NCBI GenBank assembly: GCA_921293015.1
Contig: OV121091.1
Coordinates: 31,666,839 to 31,730,838 of the forward strand
Length of the DNA: 64,000 bases
From: Phorcus lineatus
Taxonomy: Eukaryota > Mollusca > Gastropoda > Trochida > Trochidae
Reading direction: 5' to 3'
Shown here: one piece after another, positions 49,701-61,740 of the stretch
Layout of the letters: every line of letters starts with the position of its first letter
Position numbering within the stretch: the first letter of the stretch is position 1
Translations under genes and position numbers: made by a program
The notes under the pieces: generated by a model
What the model was told of the DNA's origin: nothing
Databases searched by the model: none
What the model saw: only the letters and a program-made list of their open reading frames with translations

Positions 49701-52700
49701 AGCACAAGCAGCTCAGAATGTGAATGACTAATTCAGCATCAAAAGTGTTAATTCAGGACCCATCTACCACCATGTTGGAGAAGCCCAGACACCTCTAGAA
49801 CAGAACTTTCTGGCTTTTTGAGATTGGACCTGATCTGCAGGTTAATATTTTCATTCAGCTTGTCATTCAATTTCCTAAGTGCCCAGCCTTGGACTCAAAC
49901 TGACCATGTTCCAATTTGTGTTTCCAATTACTTTAATTACATTGACCACGATCTTATGGACACAGGTTTGACCAAACCAACAGAAACTTAATTTAGTGTT
50001 GTAACACTGAGACGAGTGGATAACTAATCCGTGAGAGTCTGAGCGAGATATGACTGGTTCAATTATGTCTACGTTACGGAGAATTTACACAAGTCTCTAA
50101 GACTTCCAACATTTGAATCAATAACGTCACTGATACGTTTGTACCAGTTTATAACCTGTCTGATATGAAATATATATCATTCTTGAAGAAAATCTATAAA
50201 GAGTTCTGAAATTTCATTAGTCTTTTAGATCTTAGTTAAATTTAAATGTTATGTGTGTAACCTGGGAGAATGCATCAGAATCGCATTGCAATCATTCTTA
50301 TAGTAAGTACTTCAGACATAAAAGAAACCTTTGGGAGACCCTGTGAGGATTGATATCCAAAACTTACATCTATGTCTACAACCTTTCCCACAAGGTATAA
50401 CTTGTCCTGGTCTCAAACCTTATCAAATCTTAGTCTTGCATTAAATCCCCAAACTTTTCTGTGCAACGCCTCAAGCGTACAGTTCCAGAACTTGATAGTC
50501 CTTTCAGCAGGTTACCACATGGAGGGTGCTTTACTCAAAACACTAATTTTGGTGCTCAGCTTAGGCTTAAATTAGAAAGTGGTGAAGACTGGCATAATTA
50601 ATGCCTTGCACTGAATGAAAGCTAAACAATGATCTGTGAAATATCTATTTTAAAGCTACTGGCTGAACGTTGTTTCATCATTTGGCTCACTAAATCAACT
50701 ATTTCTCTTATTCTATATATTTCTATATAACCTATTCTGAGTGACCTATTTATAAAAATCACTCATAAACAAAGAAAATAATTTTTATCTGCCATTTGCT
50801 AAAGACAGACAATCTCAAACATGCAGAACCTGTATGTAAAGTGTAAAACACTGAAGAAGACTACTATATGTATTATACACTATCAGATCAATCAAGACCC
50901 TATTTCTTTCACCGAAAAATGGTCTCCCCCACCTTTAGGCATCAAAGTAAAATATTCCCTGCCTCTCCTAACAATGGCTAACAATTCACTACCCCTGTGA
51001 CAGCTTACACAAGTCAAACAAAGCATTATTAATTAAACAAGAACCTTATGATGTTTTGCCGAGCTTTTAAAGGCAATCCATATCAGGCTGCAGCAGATTG
51101 CAAACATGAAAGAAGCCATGTCCCTGAGAATGTATCTTTGAACAATGAGGAAATGAATATCCATTGAATAGACTTCTCTTTGTAAGAACCTTCAACTTCC
51201 ACTTCACAAATTGAAACTGGCAGTATATCAGTCACACTTATAAAGGTTTTAAATGCAATGTTTCAAAAGACTTTTCTCCTTCATTTTCAGGCTTTCAAGT
51301 TGGAAAAATGCCTGTGATAGTCATAAAAGATCATTTATGTCATCTCTAAAGATTTCTTATTATTCAAAAATCATATTTGAATATTTCACTCTTAACTCTC
51401 AATTTCAGAAGCCATGTTACCTGTCAAATACTATCAGATGCCAACAGGTAGATGAACATTTGTTCCTCTGCTGAGGACTAATACTCTGGCACTTACCTCA
51501 TCTTAACCCCTTACCAACTGATTAGTATTTCCTCAAGAAACAATAAACAAAGCTAATATTGATAAACCAAATCTGTAAATGGGGTCTCATAAAGTGCTCA
51601 GCACAAACAGAAACCTTGTTTGTATATAGTTCAAAATGTTCATGGCTCTAGGAATTCCTAACTCTTATCATAGACCATGTATTAGGACTAAAAACCTTGT
51701 CTGATTATAGCTTTATCTGAATTCAGCCACAACAAGAATGATTTTTCAATTAAGCAGATATAGGGTTAACTTTCAATCATAAAATTGTTAAATTATTTCA
51801 GTGAGCACATGCTTATTTTCAATACAAGTTTAAAAAAAAATATCAAATACATATCTTGATTCAGAAGAAATTTTTTGAAGAGTGGATTTCCAAGCACTTT
51901 GTATTTATAAGAAAGAAATAAACATAGAAAGAAATCTTTGATTGCTGACGATATTGTTTAAGCTGCACCTCATTCCATTTCAAATATTTACCCTAACACC
52001 AATCAGACAGCATCAATGTTTTATTACCTTCTACAAATCAACATGTCATTACTGTAAATATTTACAACACGCTCAATCAGCAATCATCTTCCAATTCTGC
52101 TATCTACACTCCCAGAAGGTAAAAGATAGTATAATAGAAACAAACATGGACACATGTAATCAAAAAGAAAGAGTAATTAGTTAAAACTCATCTTCTTCAG
52201 CCCTATCTACCAACAACAAGAGCAAACTTACACGATAGTACAACACAAAAACAATCTGCAATCAGGAAGAGCCCGATAGTGTCAACAGAAAGATATTTTG
52301 AAGATTGTACACAGAAAACAGAAATAATCGCGACTCATCTCTCCGAATCCAAACCTCAAACAACAAGATACTCGATAACAATGATTGCCAACAAATCTAC
52401 AATCACAAACCTCCAAGGAATTACCTGACGATGCACCTGAGTTAGTACAATGAAAAACAAAATCACCCACTTGTAATCAGCAGGTGTAAATGATTAATTA
52501 ACTTACAGGTAAACATGACCCTTCTCTTAATTATCAATCTGTGTTTAGATAAATTAATACTGCATGGAAATGATATCGCATAACGAAGCTGGGAGATTTG
52601 GGAGCTAAAGGCTATCTATTTCTGCAAACAAATCACTATTATTTATCAATTATTTACTAAACAACACCTATGAACAAAATTGGATTGGAGGATTCTGCTT

Positions 52701-53029
52701 CCGTGTCAATAAGGCCTCTATAGTCTGTAAACAAGCATATCATTTACCTTCACTGATTGAGACTCTTTGAGATTCTCTTGAGATTCAGTGTTTAAATAAT
52801 GAGTGAAGCGAGCAAGTTATTATCAATTCATTAGTCAAGAACTTGAAGCATGATATTTTATGACTTTTACTTTGTCAAACTTTTATAGATACCAAATCAA
52901 ATATTTTTGGCCAAATCAGACAAGTAATGTCATAATGGCAGTAAAACAATCAAGAAATCATCACAAGGTTAGTTGGGGAAAAAAGGTGAGAAAAAAACCC
53001 TGTCCTTGAGTTTATTTAAAGTTTTAAGG
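49701..53029. other. anonymous DNA
   Basis: No supported feature. The small frames at 50372-50575, 51253-51474, 51942-52184 (plus) and 52282-52470 (minus) have no recognisable family features. Confidence 0.5.
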
Positions 53030-53320
53030 CTGCTTTATTGCGTATTTTACTGAGAGGTAAGAGGAGTTATTGAAGTGAAACCTGTAAGCACTGACTGGAG
53101 CCAGATAAGTATTGATGTTACCTCACTGAATTCCATGTAGAACTACTACAGACCTATCTCTGACCATACAGAGCAGTTTAAGAGTGAGTGAGTGAGAGAG
53201 AGAGTTATTGTGTAGGGCAACTTGAGCAATGTTTCAGCCAATGCCTTAGTGATAAGAAGATTATCAAACTCCTGGCAAGATTTGAACAAAGAACTGACAA
53301 TGTTAAGTTGTTGATTTTGA
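53030..53320 (-). mobile_element. decayed SINE copy with GAGT microsatellite
   Basis: GTGAAACCTGTAAGCA, CATACAGAGCAGTTTAAG and CTCCTGGCAAGATTTGAACA align in order with the 36.0-kb SINE (GTGAAACCTGCGAGCA, CTGTAGAGCAGTTCTC, CCCCTGGCAGGATTCGAACC). A GAGT/GA microsatellite (about 53184-53204) has grown inside. It lies in the minus orientation like the other copies. Confidence 0.6.
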
Positions 53321-56300
53321 ACTGAAATTAATTCACAGGGATAGTTATATCTTAACCTTAAGCTACAAAACAGATATGAGAATCTTAAAACTGACCCAGA
53401 TAGCAGACAGAAATTGACTCTCTAATGCCTGAGTAACACTCAATTTCTGACAAAAATTACTTGAAAAAGAAATTCCCCAACAGATTCTGAAAATATCTAA
53501 ATCAATCCAAAACCCAAAAGTTATCATCTCTGAAAATCCAAAGCAATTGTCCAATTCTATCTCAAACTTCTCTAACCAAAGAATATGATTAATATCAACC
53601 TGTTGAAGTTGTGTCCAAAATGCTTTTATCATAATCGATGAAATAATTCAAGTATTTCACTGACTAGATATGATACTGTCACAAGAGATAACATATCACA
53701 TACAGGGTTCAGTATCACAACATCCCATCCAATCCTTGCTACTGAGTTTTCTGAATTTTTGTGACAAAACAATAGAAATTCATACTACAATATGAAAAGA
53801 CGATTATAGACTTAGGAAGTACCTGATTTCCACTGATAATCTGCATGTTATAAATGAACTATAAACCTCAGATCAGCACATCAATATTCAATGAGCTACT
53901 ATAGTATCAGTGTTATTTCTCAGAGATTAGAGAAACACCTTTTAATCATTTCTATAGGCAGTTCGACATCAATACATATAAGCTATACTGCCCGGCTGTT
54001 ACAAGCACAATATTGAACAGGTGCGTTATGGATTTATTGAATAGTTGTAACAGGTTAGAATTCTAAAGCTAATACAAAGTTACATTTCCTGACCAAATTA
54101 ACCCTTCATCTGCTAGTCTTTGAACACTCTTACCAAGGTCAGTTACACGCATAATTCTGGTTCCTAGCAGGATGAACCAAAAATGACTTAGGCAGATGTT
54201 CTTCTATCAAAATTACACAGATTAATTGTTCTTTTAAATAGTTTAATATGTACATTGTTACTCGGTTACTTACTTGCATTATTTGACAAAATGAGGTTAT
54301 ATAATTTCCACACATTTTCACTTTCAAGTTTCAATAATATCAACATAATTCAATGATCTAGAACTATTTATTCATAACACTTGTCAAGAAGTTATTGCCT
54401 TTAAGGTGTCCTTCAAATTTTGTTCAAAATATTCAATCAGTCTCAAGTGGAGGTTCCCATGTTGATGTGGTTAACTGAGTATTAACAAAGAAAACTTCAG
54501 TAAAACTAAATGGAAAAGTTGATCTAGTAAATTGTCAGTTAATGAAAACACTGTTTCAATTAAAATCTTAACTTTTAAAATAATCCACATTGCAACAAAA
54601 AAGTTCTAATTAAACTAAATTGAAAAGGAAATATCTTCAAAAATTACTTACACAAGTCCTGTAACACATCTGGTATGATTTTTATAAATTTTCAACTTCA
54701 AAGGAAACTTAATTGCTTTCGATAACTGATAAACATTACTTGTCTCTTTTTTCCTTTTAATGTACAGTTTAGCAATGTCAAATAGACAAAATGTACTTTC
54801 TCATAGAATCACTGTTAAAATCATGTTAATTAAAAACTCTCACCATTGGCATAAACTAGGCAATTAGTGACTGAGACAACCAAACGGAACATCTACATCT
54901 GATATTCGGACATAGTTATGAGCTACAGAAATACTTCCTTAATGACAATTGTATTAATGAACCTCTTTATATCAAATTTCCATCAAGATCAATATCATTA
55001 ATAAGATCTGTAAACTGATATAACCAATGAAGGTTTTGAAACAATTACTCTGTTTTTTTCCTGATTTGAGTTTCTGAGCATGCTCAGAATCATGTCAGCC
55101 CAATTTGTATTGTAATGTTTTTTCTTTATTGGCCAAATTGTATTGGCCCAGCTGTTGAATCATATGATCTAAGCTGCAAATATTGTATAATTGCTATATA
55201 ATTGATAGATAAATAATGATAGTCAAGAAAATCACTGACCTCACTATACCAAACTTTATAGCAGGAGCATAAAAATATCCTGACCCCCTGAGCAGTCAGC
55301 AGGTTTAGGGTCAGATTTACAGGATAAATAAATTCTTGACTGAACATTCACTATTTGTGTTCTTCTGATCTTAACATTGCAAGATTCCTAAGTATCCAAA
55401 GATTGTCTGATAAAAACATTTGCCAGACAGATAATCACCACCAGCCTGTAGCAATATAAACAATGTGTACTTTTTTGCAACAATAATAATCTTAAAGAAT
55501 TAACTCAAAACCTGAAATAAACGATTTGTTCTACTTTTTAAAAAAGAAATAGAAGTGCTAGACTGAAGGAAGCAATAGGCATTCCTTCAGGATTTATTCA
55601 AGACAGGTTTGAAAAAAGATTTATTGTACATTTTGGTAACTTACTGGAAAGAATCTTCTGAATACTACTCATCTTACAGCAGTGCTACAAACTCTTGTTA
55701 ATACATGGTAATAGCCCCAAAGCTTACATATACATACGCAACGTTAATTTTTCTTGACTCACAAGCTGAAGAGTACAAAGGTCTGTATTTAAGCTTAGCT
55801 CCAGCAATTAGTAGATGCTAAAAATAATATTATAGTAACCAAAGAATCGGGTATTTAACAATAATATTTTCTGAGTCAACATGAGTGTTGCCATGGGGTT
55901 TGATTGAAGAAACTTGTGCCAGGGGTAAATGGTTTAAAGCAACTCAAGGATGAAACAAAGTATTATTTTATAACAATAGGTGAAGACAAAGTTTCAAGAC
56001 CTAGGCATGAAGACAAATACAGTTTCCAAAAAATCTAAAGCTGAGAGTTGAATCTCTCCTCAAGCCAGCAAAAGATCAGACTGTTTGAAGTTTGAAGTTT
56101 TCTGCACTAAAGTGGTGTCAGAACATGTGCTACATGTGGCTGCGGTCAGACTGTGGAGAGAGGAAAGCCCTGGACACAACAAGTTAGAATCTCGATAAAG
56201 TCAAAACTTAGAAACTTTTATTCCTTGGAACACCGTTGATTTTAATCTAGACTGGGTATTTGGTAGATAATGCAGCTCTGAAAAATATTACATAACAAAA

Positions 56301-56488
56301 CGACAAATAGACACCTGAAAAACGTGCTGAAAAACAATTGCCACTATCTTCAAGTTTCAATCTTCTTCACTGTTATTCAACCTTTTTCATAATAATGATA
56401 AACGTCTTGTAAGAGTATGGTTTGACTCAATTTTCCAAGTCACGGTCATTATGCCAGGCTCGTAGCACCAATTTCGAGAGTGGGGGGG
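53321..56488. other. anonymous AT-rich DNA
   Basis: No supported gene. A weak inverted pair with a TTAACCC start (about 54098-54178) might be a MITE relic. The frames at 53363-53632 and 55126-55347 (minus) are not recognisable. Confidence 0.45.
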
Positions 56489-56545
56489 GCTGAAATTAGG
56501 GATTTGCTAGCTCAGTGGGGAAGGGGGGGGGGGGGGGGGGAGAAA
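56489..56545. repeat. long G runs (potential G-quadruplex)
   Basis: A run of about eight G near 56489 and an almost pure G tract of over 20 bases at about 56519-56541, with GGGG and GGG runs between them. A second set of G runs occurs at 60443-60485, on the other side of the LINE. Confidence 0.8.
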
Positions 56546-57142
56546 GAGAAAAACGTTTATACTTTATAGGGTCATGACAGATTATTTCTTTAAGAAAAAC
56601 GCCCGCTTACAATGTCTGAGACCAAATACAGGGATTTAATGTTCACGTCACGTTCTCAATCTGTAGAAAAGGGTCAGATGCCTCATGAACTCATCATACA
56701 AACATTGAAATAAAGAGCAAAAAAAGTGTTTTTCTGGAGATTGATGTTCATCTCCCGGGTATTAGATATTGAAAATTCTACCATGAAAGTGCCGGATACC
56801 CGATTCTAATTGGTTGTATTGTCTGACTTACAGGGTATCAATTCACGATTGAAGTTGCTCTGTTTACCCGAAATCAGTTTACAGTGTATTACTACATACA
56901 TTGACTTCCGACTATCCGACTGGTAACTTCAGAGTCAGTATTCTGCTTTTAAGTGTGATTAATCTCTTTCCAAAAGGTATAAACCGTATTTGTTTTCGTG
57001 TGTTTACACGGAGAGAGCAAACTGTTTTGATAATATGTCATATTTTGTACAAAATAAGAAGTTTGAGTGATCAATCAGCGTAAACTATGCTTTCCAATAC
57101 TGGGCATGCAGCAGCATTCCTTTGAATACGGCAACAAAACAA

Positions 57143-57173
57143 TGACGTCATTTCGCGAGCGCTTCTGACGTCA
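57143..57173. promoter_or_regulatory. paired CRE-like palindromes 23 bp apart
   Basis: TGACGTCA at 57143-57150 and 57166-57173 flank GCGAGCGC-type text, followed by CACGACGACAT, a phrase also found at 61520-61530. This may be part of the dispersed TGACGTCA-bearing sequence also seen at 60.2 and 61.5 kb. Confidence 0.3.
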
Positions 57174-57499
57174 TAATCCTTATCACGACGACATAGTGGT
57201 TTACTGTTAGAGTCATCTATTTGCTTCATAGGGATGTTGCGGTCTCTGTTTGCTATCAACACTAGAAAACAGACTTTTTAAACGATTCTATATTTACATT
57301 TGTACTACGTACTATGACAATACCATTAAGTGTAGTGCAGTATTAGTTTTAACTTTGTTAACGGTTAATTTATTTCCAATACTAACACGCAAAACCCCCG
57401 ATACAGACGAGTTCATTTTTTTCTCCTGGAGTCGGAACCTTTTACACTGTGCTTTTCGCTAGGAAAAAGAGTTCATCATTAAAATCGTCATGGTAGAAT

Positions 57500-57614
57500 G
57501 GAGATAAACCTAGTGTGTTTGAAAATCAGAGACATGTTATACTGAATTGATAGCGAGTAAATTTTGAATTGAAACCTGCGCAATCTGATTTTCAAACACA
57601 CTAGGTTTATCTCC
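57500..57614. repeat. 31-bp perfect inverted repeat at the LINE 5' junction
   Basis: Bases 57500-57530 are the exact reverse complement of 57584-57614, with 53 nt between. The right arm is the first recognisable part of the LINE copy, and the coding frame opens inside it at 57589. The left arm is therefore an inverted copy of the LINE's own first bases, as expected from twin priming or template switching during target-primed reverse transcription. Confidence 0.9.
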
Positions 57615-60148
57615 TAAATATGAAGGCATTTTTCGTCGTAATTATATTGCAGAAAGGAAGAGCTTTGATAGGTTGTTACGTAGACATAGGCGATTGTATC
57701 AGGCGTCTGAGCAAAAACGATTGTTAGATAAGTACAGTGGTAAAAACAGCAAGGACTTTTGGAAAGCTATTGGTGAAATAGGAATAGGGAATGAAAGGCG
57801 TGGTAGTATCCCATGGGAGGTAACTCGTAACGGTACACCATTCTCAGATAGGAATACTGTTTTGAATGCATGGAAGGATGATTATGAGTCATTATATAAT
57901 GCTGACAGTGTTCCGGAGTTCGATAATGATCATCTACGTGAGGTTTCAGAGGTTGTTACCAGCAATCAGGTTGCTCCCGGTCAGTTTGATACTTCGATTC
58001 TTGATGCCCCTATTTCACGTGAAGAGGTTGTCTCTGCGGTTAGTCGCGCTAAATGTGGAAAGGCTGTTGGCTTTGATCTACTACCTGCTGAATCGCTTAA
58101 GAATAGTGCTACCATTGAAGCTCTTCTTAAAGTTTTTACCTTTTGTTTCGAGAATAATGTATGTCCTGATATTTGGCGTAATAGTATCGTCTTTCCAATC
58201 AAGAAGGCGGATACAGACCCAACCGATCCTTTGGGTTATCGGGGTATATCTCTATTATCTATTCCATGTAAGGTTTATTCTGATATCTTAAATTCCAGGT
58301 TCACAAAGTGGTTAGAATATAATGATCTTTTGGCCGAGGAGCAGAACGGTTTTCGTAATAAGCGTAGCACAGTTGAACATATTTATAGTTTGTATAATAT
58401 CATTGCTAACAGGAAGTCTTTGAAACGTTCCACATTCGTTTGTTATATTGACGCTATGAAGGCGTTTGATAGGGTCAACAGAAATTGTATGTGGTATAAA
58501 CTTTTACAGCTTGGTGTGAATGGAAAGTTTTACCTTGCGGTCCGGTCTCTGTATGATAATAATAAATCTTGTGTTTCCATAAATGGTTACTACACGGATA
58601 ACTTTTCAGTAAACAGTGGCGTAAAGCAGGGTTGCGTCTTGTCGCCTACTTTATTCTCTCTTTATATTAATGATTTGGTTGAGGAAATTAATAGTTTAGT
58701 GTGTGGTATTGATGTGGACGGAAGGATGGTCAGTTTACTGTTATATGCTGACGATATTGCTCTGCTTGCAGCCGATGAAAATTCTCTACAGCGTATGCTT
58801 AATTGTGTTTCTTCCTGGTGCAGAAAATGGCGTCTTCAAATTAACAGTAAAAAAACTAAAATTGTTCATTACAGACCCAATTCTATTGATAAATCTTGTT
58901 TTGATTTTACTTGTGGTCCGGAAGTGATTGAAATTATACATGCATATAAGTATTTGGGCATTTGGCTAAATGAACACTTGAATCTAAATTTTACAGCCAA
59001 TGAAATTGCTAAGTCAGCAAGCAGAGCACTTAGTGTAATCATTAGTAAGTTTAAAGCAGTGGGAGGAATGGCCTATGATGTTTTCAACTCATTGTATGAT
59101 AATCTTGTGCAACCTATTTTATCTTATGGTTCAGCTATTTGGGGTACTAAAGAATTTAAAAGTATTAACACAGTTCAAAACAGGGCTAGCCGGTTTTTTC
59201 TAGGCGTTGGTAATAAAACTGCAAATCTTGCAGTACGGGGCGAAATGGGGTGGTTATCTTGCATTTCTAAACAAAAAATCGAAATTATCCGCTTTTGGCG
59301 GAAATTAAATATGGCTGAACCATCAAGATTGACTAGTTGTATTAAAACATGGTCGCTGAGGTTTAGAAAATCCTGGGATAATGTTGTTTTAAATCTCATC
59401 AGGCAAGTTAATGTTCCAATTCATGATTTATCTTCTGTTACTCAAAGGGAGTTTATTGCAGTTAGTGAAAAAATTATCACTTTAGATCAGGATAATTGGT
59501 TACGTGGTCTATGGAACGACAACAGACAAGTTAATGGTAATAAGCTTCGAACATTTAGATTATTTAAAAGAACCTTGACAGTTTCACCCTATGTCCGCTC
59601 AGTATTAGACCGCTCTCATCGAAGTATTCTCGCTAAGTTAAGATGCGGTTCTCTTCCCTTAGAGGTGGAATTAGGTCGTTTTGCCCGCCCCCAAACACCA
59701 TTAAATCAACGTATTTGCAAATATTGTAATTCCAGTGCAGTCGAAGATGAGACTCATTTTCTTACTTCTTGCCAATTTTATTCGGATATTAGATCCCCTT
59801 TATGGCATAAGGCAAAAGCTATTAATTACCAGTTTATAAATATGTCCTCAACAGACCAATTAATATTTATTATGCAGCTCCCCCAACTTTCCCCATCACT
59901 TGCCGCTACACTTTCTGCTATGTTTAGACGCAGAAAAAGCACCATGTTATAAGCAATATTTAACTTTTAAAATATGATTTTATATAATATATTTTAGTTA
60001 TTTTTAGCGCTTAAGCGCTCTTAGAGTGTTTTGGTGTCTCGTAGGCCATTGTTGGCCGGACAACGTACTCTATATTGATATCTTACTGTTTTTATGATTG
60101 TACGTTGTGTGACACCTAAATAAAATATTTTCTTCTTCTTCTTCTTCT
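57584..60148 (+). mobile_element. 5'-truncated non-LTR retrotransposon (LINE)
   Basis: The copy consists of an open reverse-transcriptase frame, a 3' UTR of about 170 bp and a (TTC)n tail (about 60131-60147) after AATAAAATATT. The 3' UTR contains the perfect palindrome AGCGCTTAAGCGCT (60006-60019) and a GGCCATTGTTGGCC hairpin, plausible recognition structures for the reverse transcriptase. No endonuclease domain is present upstream, where the frame meets a stop at 57586, so the 5' half was lost on insertion. The open frame without decay indicates a young copy. The minus-strand remnant at 45 kb and the fragment at 23.4 kb represent other families. Confidence 0.85.
57589..59952 (+). CDS. partial LINE reverse transcriptase, ORF2-like C-terminal part
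   Basis: An RNA-dependent DNA polymerase that would copy LINE RNA at a nicked target. The frame is open from 57589; the start is lost, so residues are counted from codon 57673, giving 759 aa. Motif A is YIDAMKAFD (258-266, catalytic D260). GVKQGCVLSP (316-325) is the template/primer grip motif. YADD (358-361) gives the two catalytic aspartates. KKTKIVHY (393-400) and YKYLGI (425-430) lie in the thumb region. The C-terminus holds C682, C685, H695 and C700 (C-X2-C-X9-H-X4-C), the zinc-binding motif common near the end of many animal LINE proteins. The endonuclease domain that should precede it is missing. There are no internal stops. It is a mobile-element protein, not a host gene. The exact LINE clade cannot be settled by eye. 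Confidence 0.93.
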   Translation, partial: FSNTLGLSPKYEGIFRRNYIAERKSFDRLLRRHRRLYQASEQKRLLDKYSGKNSKDFWKAIGEIGIGNERRGSIPWEVTRNGTPFSDRNTVLNAWKDDYESLYNADSVPEFDNDHLREVSEVVTSNQVAPGQFDTSILDAPISREEVVSAVSRAKCGKAVGFDLLPAESLKNSATIEALLKVFTFCFENNVCPDIWRNSIVFPIKKADTDPTDPLGYRGISLLSIPCKVYSDILNSRFTKWLEYNDLLAEEQNGFRNKRSTVEHIYSLYNIIANRKSLKRSTFVCYIDAMKAFDRVNRNCMWYKLLQLGVNGKFYLAVRSLYDNNKSCVSINGYYTDNFSVNSGVKQGCVLSPTLFSLYINDLVEEINSLVCGIDVDGRMVSLLLYADDIALLAADENSLQRMLNCVSSWCRKWRLQINSKKTKIVHYRPNSIDKSCFDFTCGPEVIEIIHAYKYLGIWLNEHLNLNFTANEIAKSASRALSVIISKFKAVGGMAYDVFNSLYDNLVQPILSYGSAIWGTKEFKSINTVQNRASRFFLGVGNKTANLAVRGEMGWLSCISKQKIEIIRFWRKLNMAEPSRLTSCIKTWSLRFRKSWDNVVLNLIRQVNVPIHDLSSVTQREFIAVSEKIITLDQDNWLRGLWNDNRQVNGNKLRTFRLFKRTLTVSPYVRSVLDRSHRSILAKLRCGSLPLEVELGRFARPQTPLNQRICKYCNSSAVEDETHFLTSCQFYSDIRSPLWHKAKAINYQFINMSSTDQLIFIMQLPQLSPSLAATLSAMFRRRKSTML

Positions 60149-60235
60149 ATGAAGTTTGAAGTAAAAACAATCCATTTTAATGGCTAACCGCTTTTAGCTC
60201 AACAAGCCTCTCCAGGCCATACATACAACAGATAA

Positions 60236-61533
60236 TGCGTTGTCGTTTACAACATGACGATATTACATTCTTACGTCACAATATACATTACAATAGAATA
60301 TACATGTACAGATAAACATTAAGTTCTAGAATTTAACCTTGGTGAAAAAAATTTGATAAATCTGCTTCCTTTTGTTTCTTAAAGCTTATTGTTATCAAAA
60401 TTTAATTTATACATTGGGAAAACTGAAAATTGCCTTAGTGAAAAAAAAGGGGGGGGGGGGATTTTTTAAAAAGTGGGGGGGGATGTTAGTTGCAAATGAA
60501 ATCTGTAATTATTCAGTATCTGTACCTTATCAGATTTAATGTATATGAGTTTCACATGGTATCTGCTTGTAACTAGGGAATAAACGTTAACAGATTCATG
60601 TCAGTGGTAAACACTTAACCTACTCAAATTATTACATGTTTGTAAGGTGGAAAACAGTAGAAGCATGCAAACACATAATAATGTTTTTAAAGAAATCGCG
60701 AAACTGAATATGAATTATTTAATAATCAATTCGGTAAATATGATCAACAAAATAAGAACCAAAAATGAAATATCAAAGATAATATTGATGAGAACAGATA
60801 TTAAATATCTATTGATCATAACATATTGTCAGACAAAACCTACCTTTCATTTGTTAAGAATTAAACTTTGAAAGGTCACACCAAAACATGGAAAATAAAA
60901 TGCACAGCGATTTGGTAGATGTTTGTATAAAGCATTATGATTGGCTTAGATCAGCTATTATTTACAAGATGGCCAATCACAGACGGTGTTATATTTCTAT
61001 TATATTTTTAGACATAAAATGCATCGATAACTACTCACCGTGAGATATGATTTTACGAGTGTTTATAAATTAATTATGGGCTGTAACAACAATTTTTAGA
61101 TCATACCAAGAATAACCATTATGGTTTTAACTTTCAAAACATGTTATATCTTGAAAATTTGACATCAACAACAAAATTGCTATTTTCTTCAATGAGATAA
61201 TTTTATCTATCCGACATGTTCATTTGAGTGTTTAACATTATTTTTTCACTTGCCGACTTAGCTTTAGAATTCTCTACTTGCGAAAAGTAAAGCTATCTAG
61301 CAGGAATTAAATCACTTTTTATAAAATATGGGTCAAAATTACTGTGTGCGACAGATAAAACTGTTGTGCAGTGGCTTTTTTATGAGAGGCAATTTGATTT
61401 TTTTAAAAACGTAAATCACGCGATCATGTGTCCTAGATTGAACACTGGTAAAATTGTAAAAAAAAAAATTGTCAATAATTGCAGCAGCTGACGTAAGAAT
61501 GAAATGACGTCATGTTGTACACGACGACATTGC
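60236..61533. mobile_element. possible element bounded by about 43-bp inverted repeats
   Basis: GTTGTCGTTTACAACATGACG and ATTCTTACGTCA (60236-60278) are mirrored by TGACGTAAGAAT and CGTCATGTTGTACACGACGA (61489-61533) at roughly 80 percent identity by eye. The 1.2 kb between them has no coding capacity and includes the G runs at 60443-60485. It could be a non-autonomous DNA element, or two independent insertions of one short repeat in opposite orientation. Confidence 0.5.
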
Positions 61534-61740
61534 TTGATCCAAAGTCAAAGACGCTACCAATAATCTCCTCCCATCCTCTGAAATAAGTTAACCGTAGATA
61601 TTACTAGTATGCTAAAAAAACTCCAAACTCCAAACAGAAAAGTTTGCAGAAGCTCCTGATGGGAATAAAACACAGGACCTGTTGTGCTAATGTGTGAATC
61701 ACTCCCTATTTACAGGATTGGTGAAGTGAGTGAACAATGA

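Noticed and set aside
54098-54178. TTAACCC-ended MITE candidate
   Set aside because: Inverted match is only about 12 bp and the right end lacks the TTAA, so the evidence is too weak.
56085-60165. GAAGTTTGAAGT on both sides of the LINE region as a target-site duplication
   Set aside because: The left copy is about 1.5 kb from the LINE 5' junction and the sequence is simple, so the match is probably chance.
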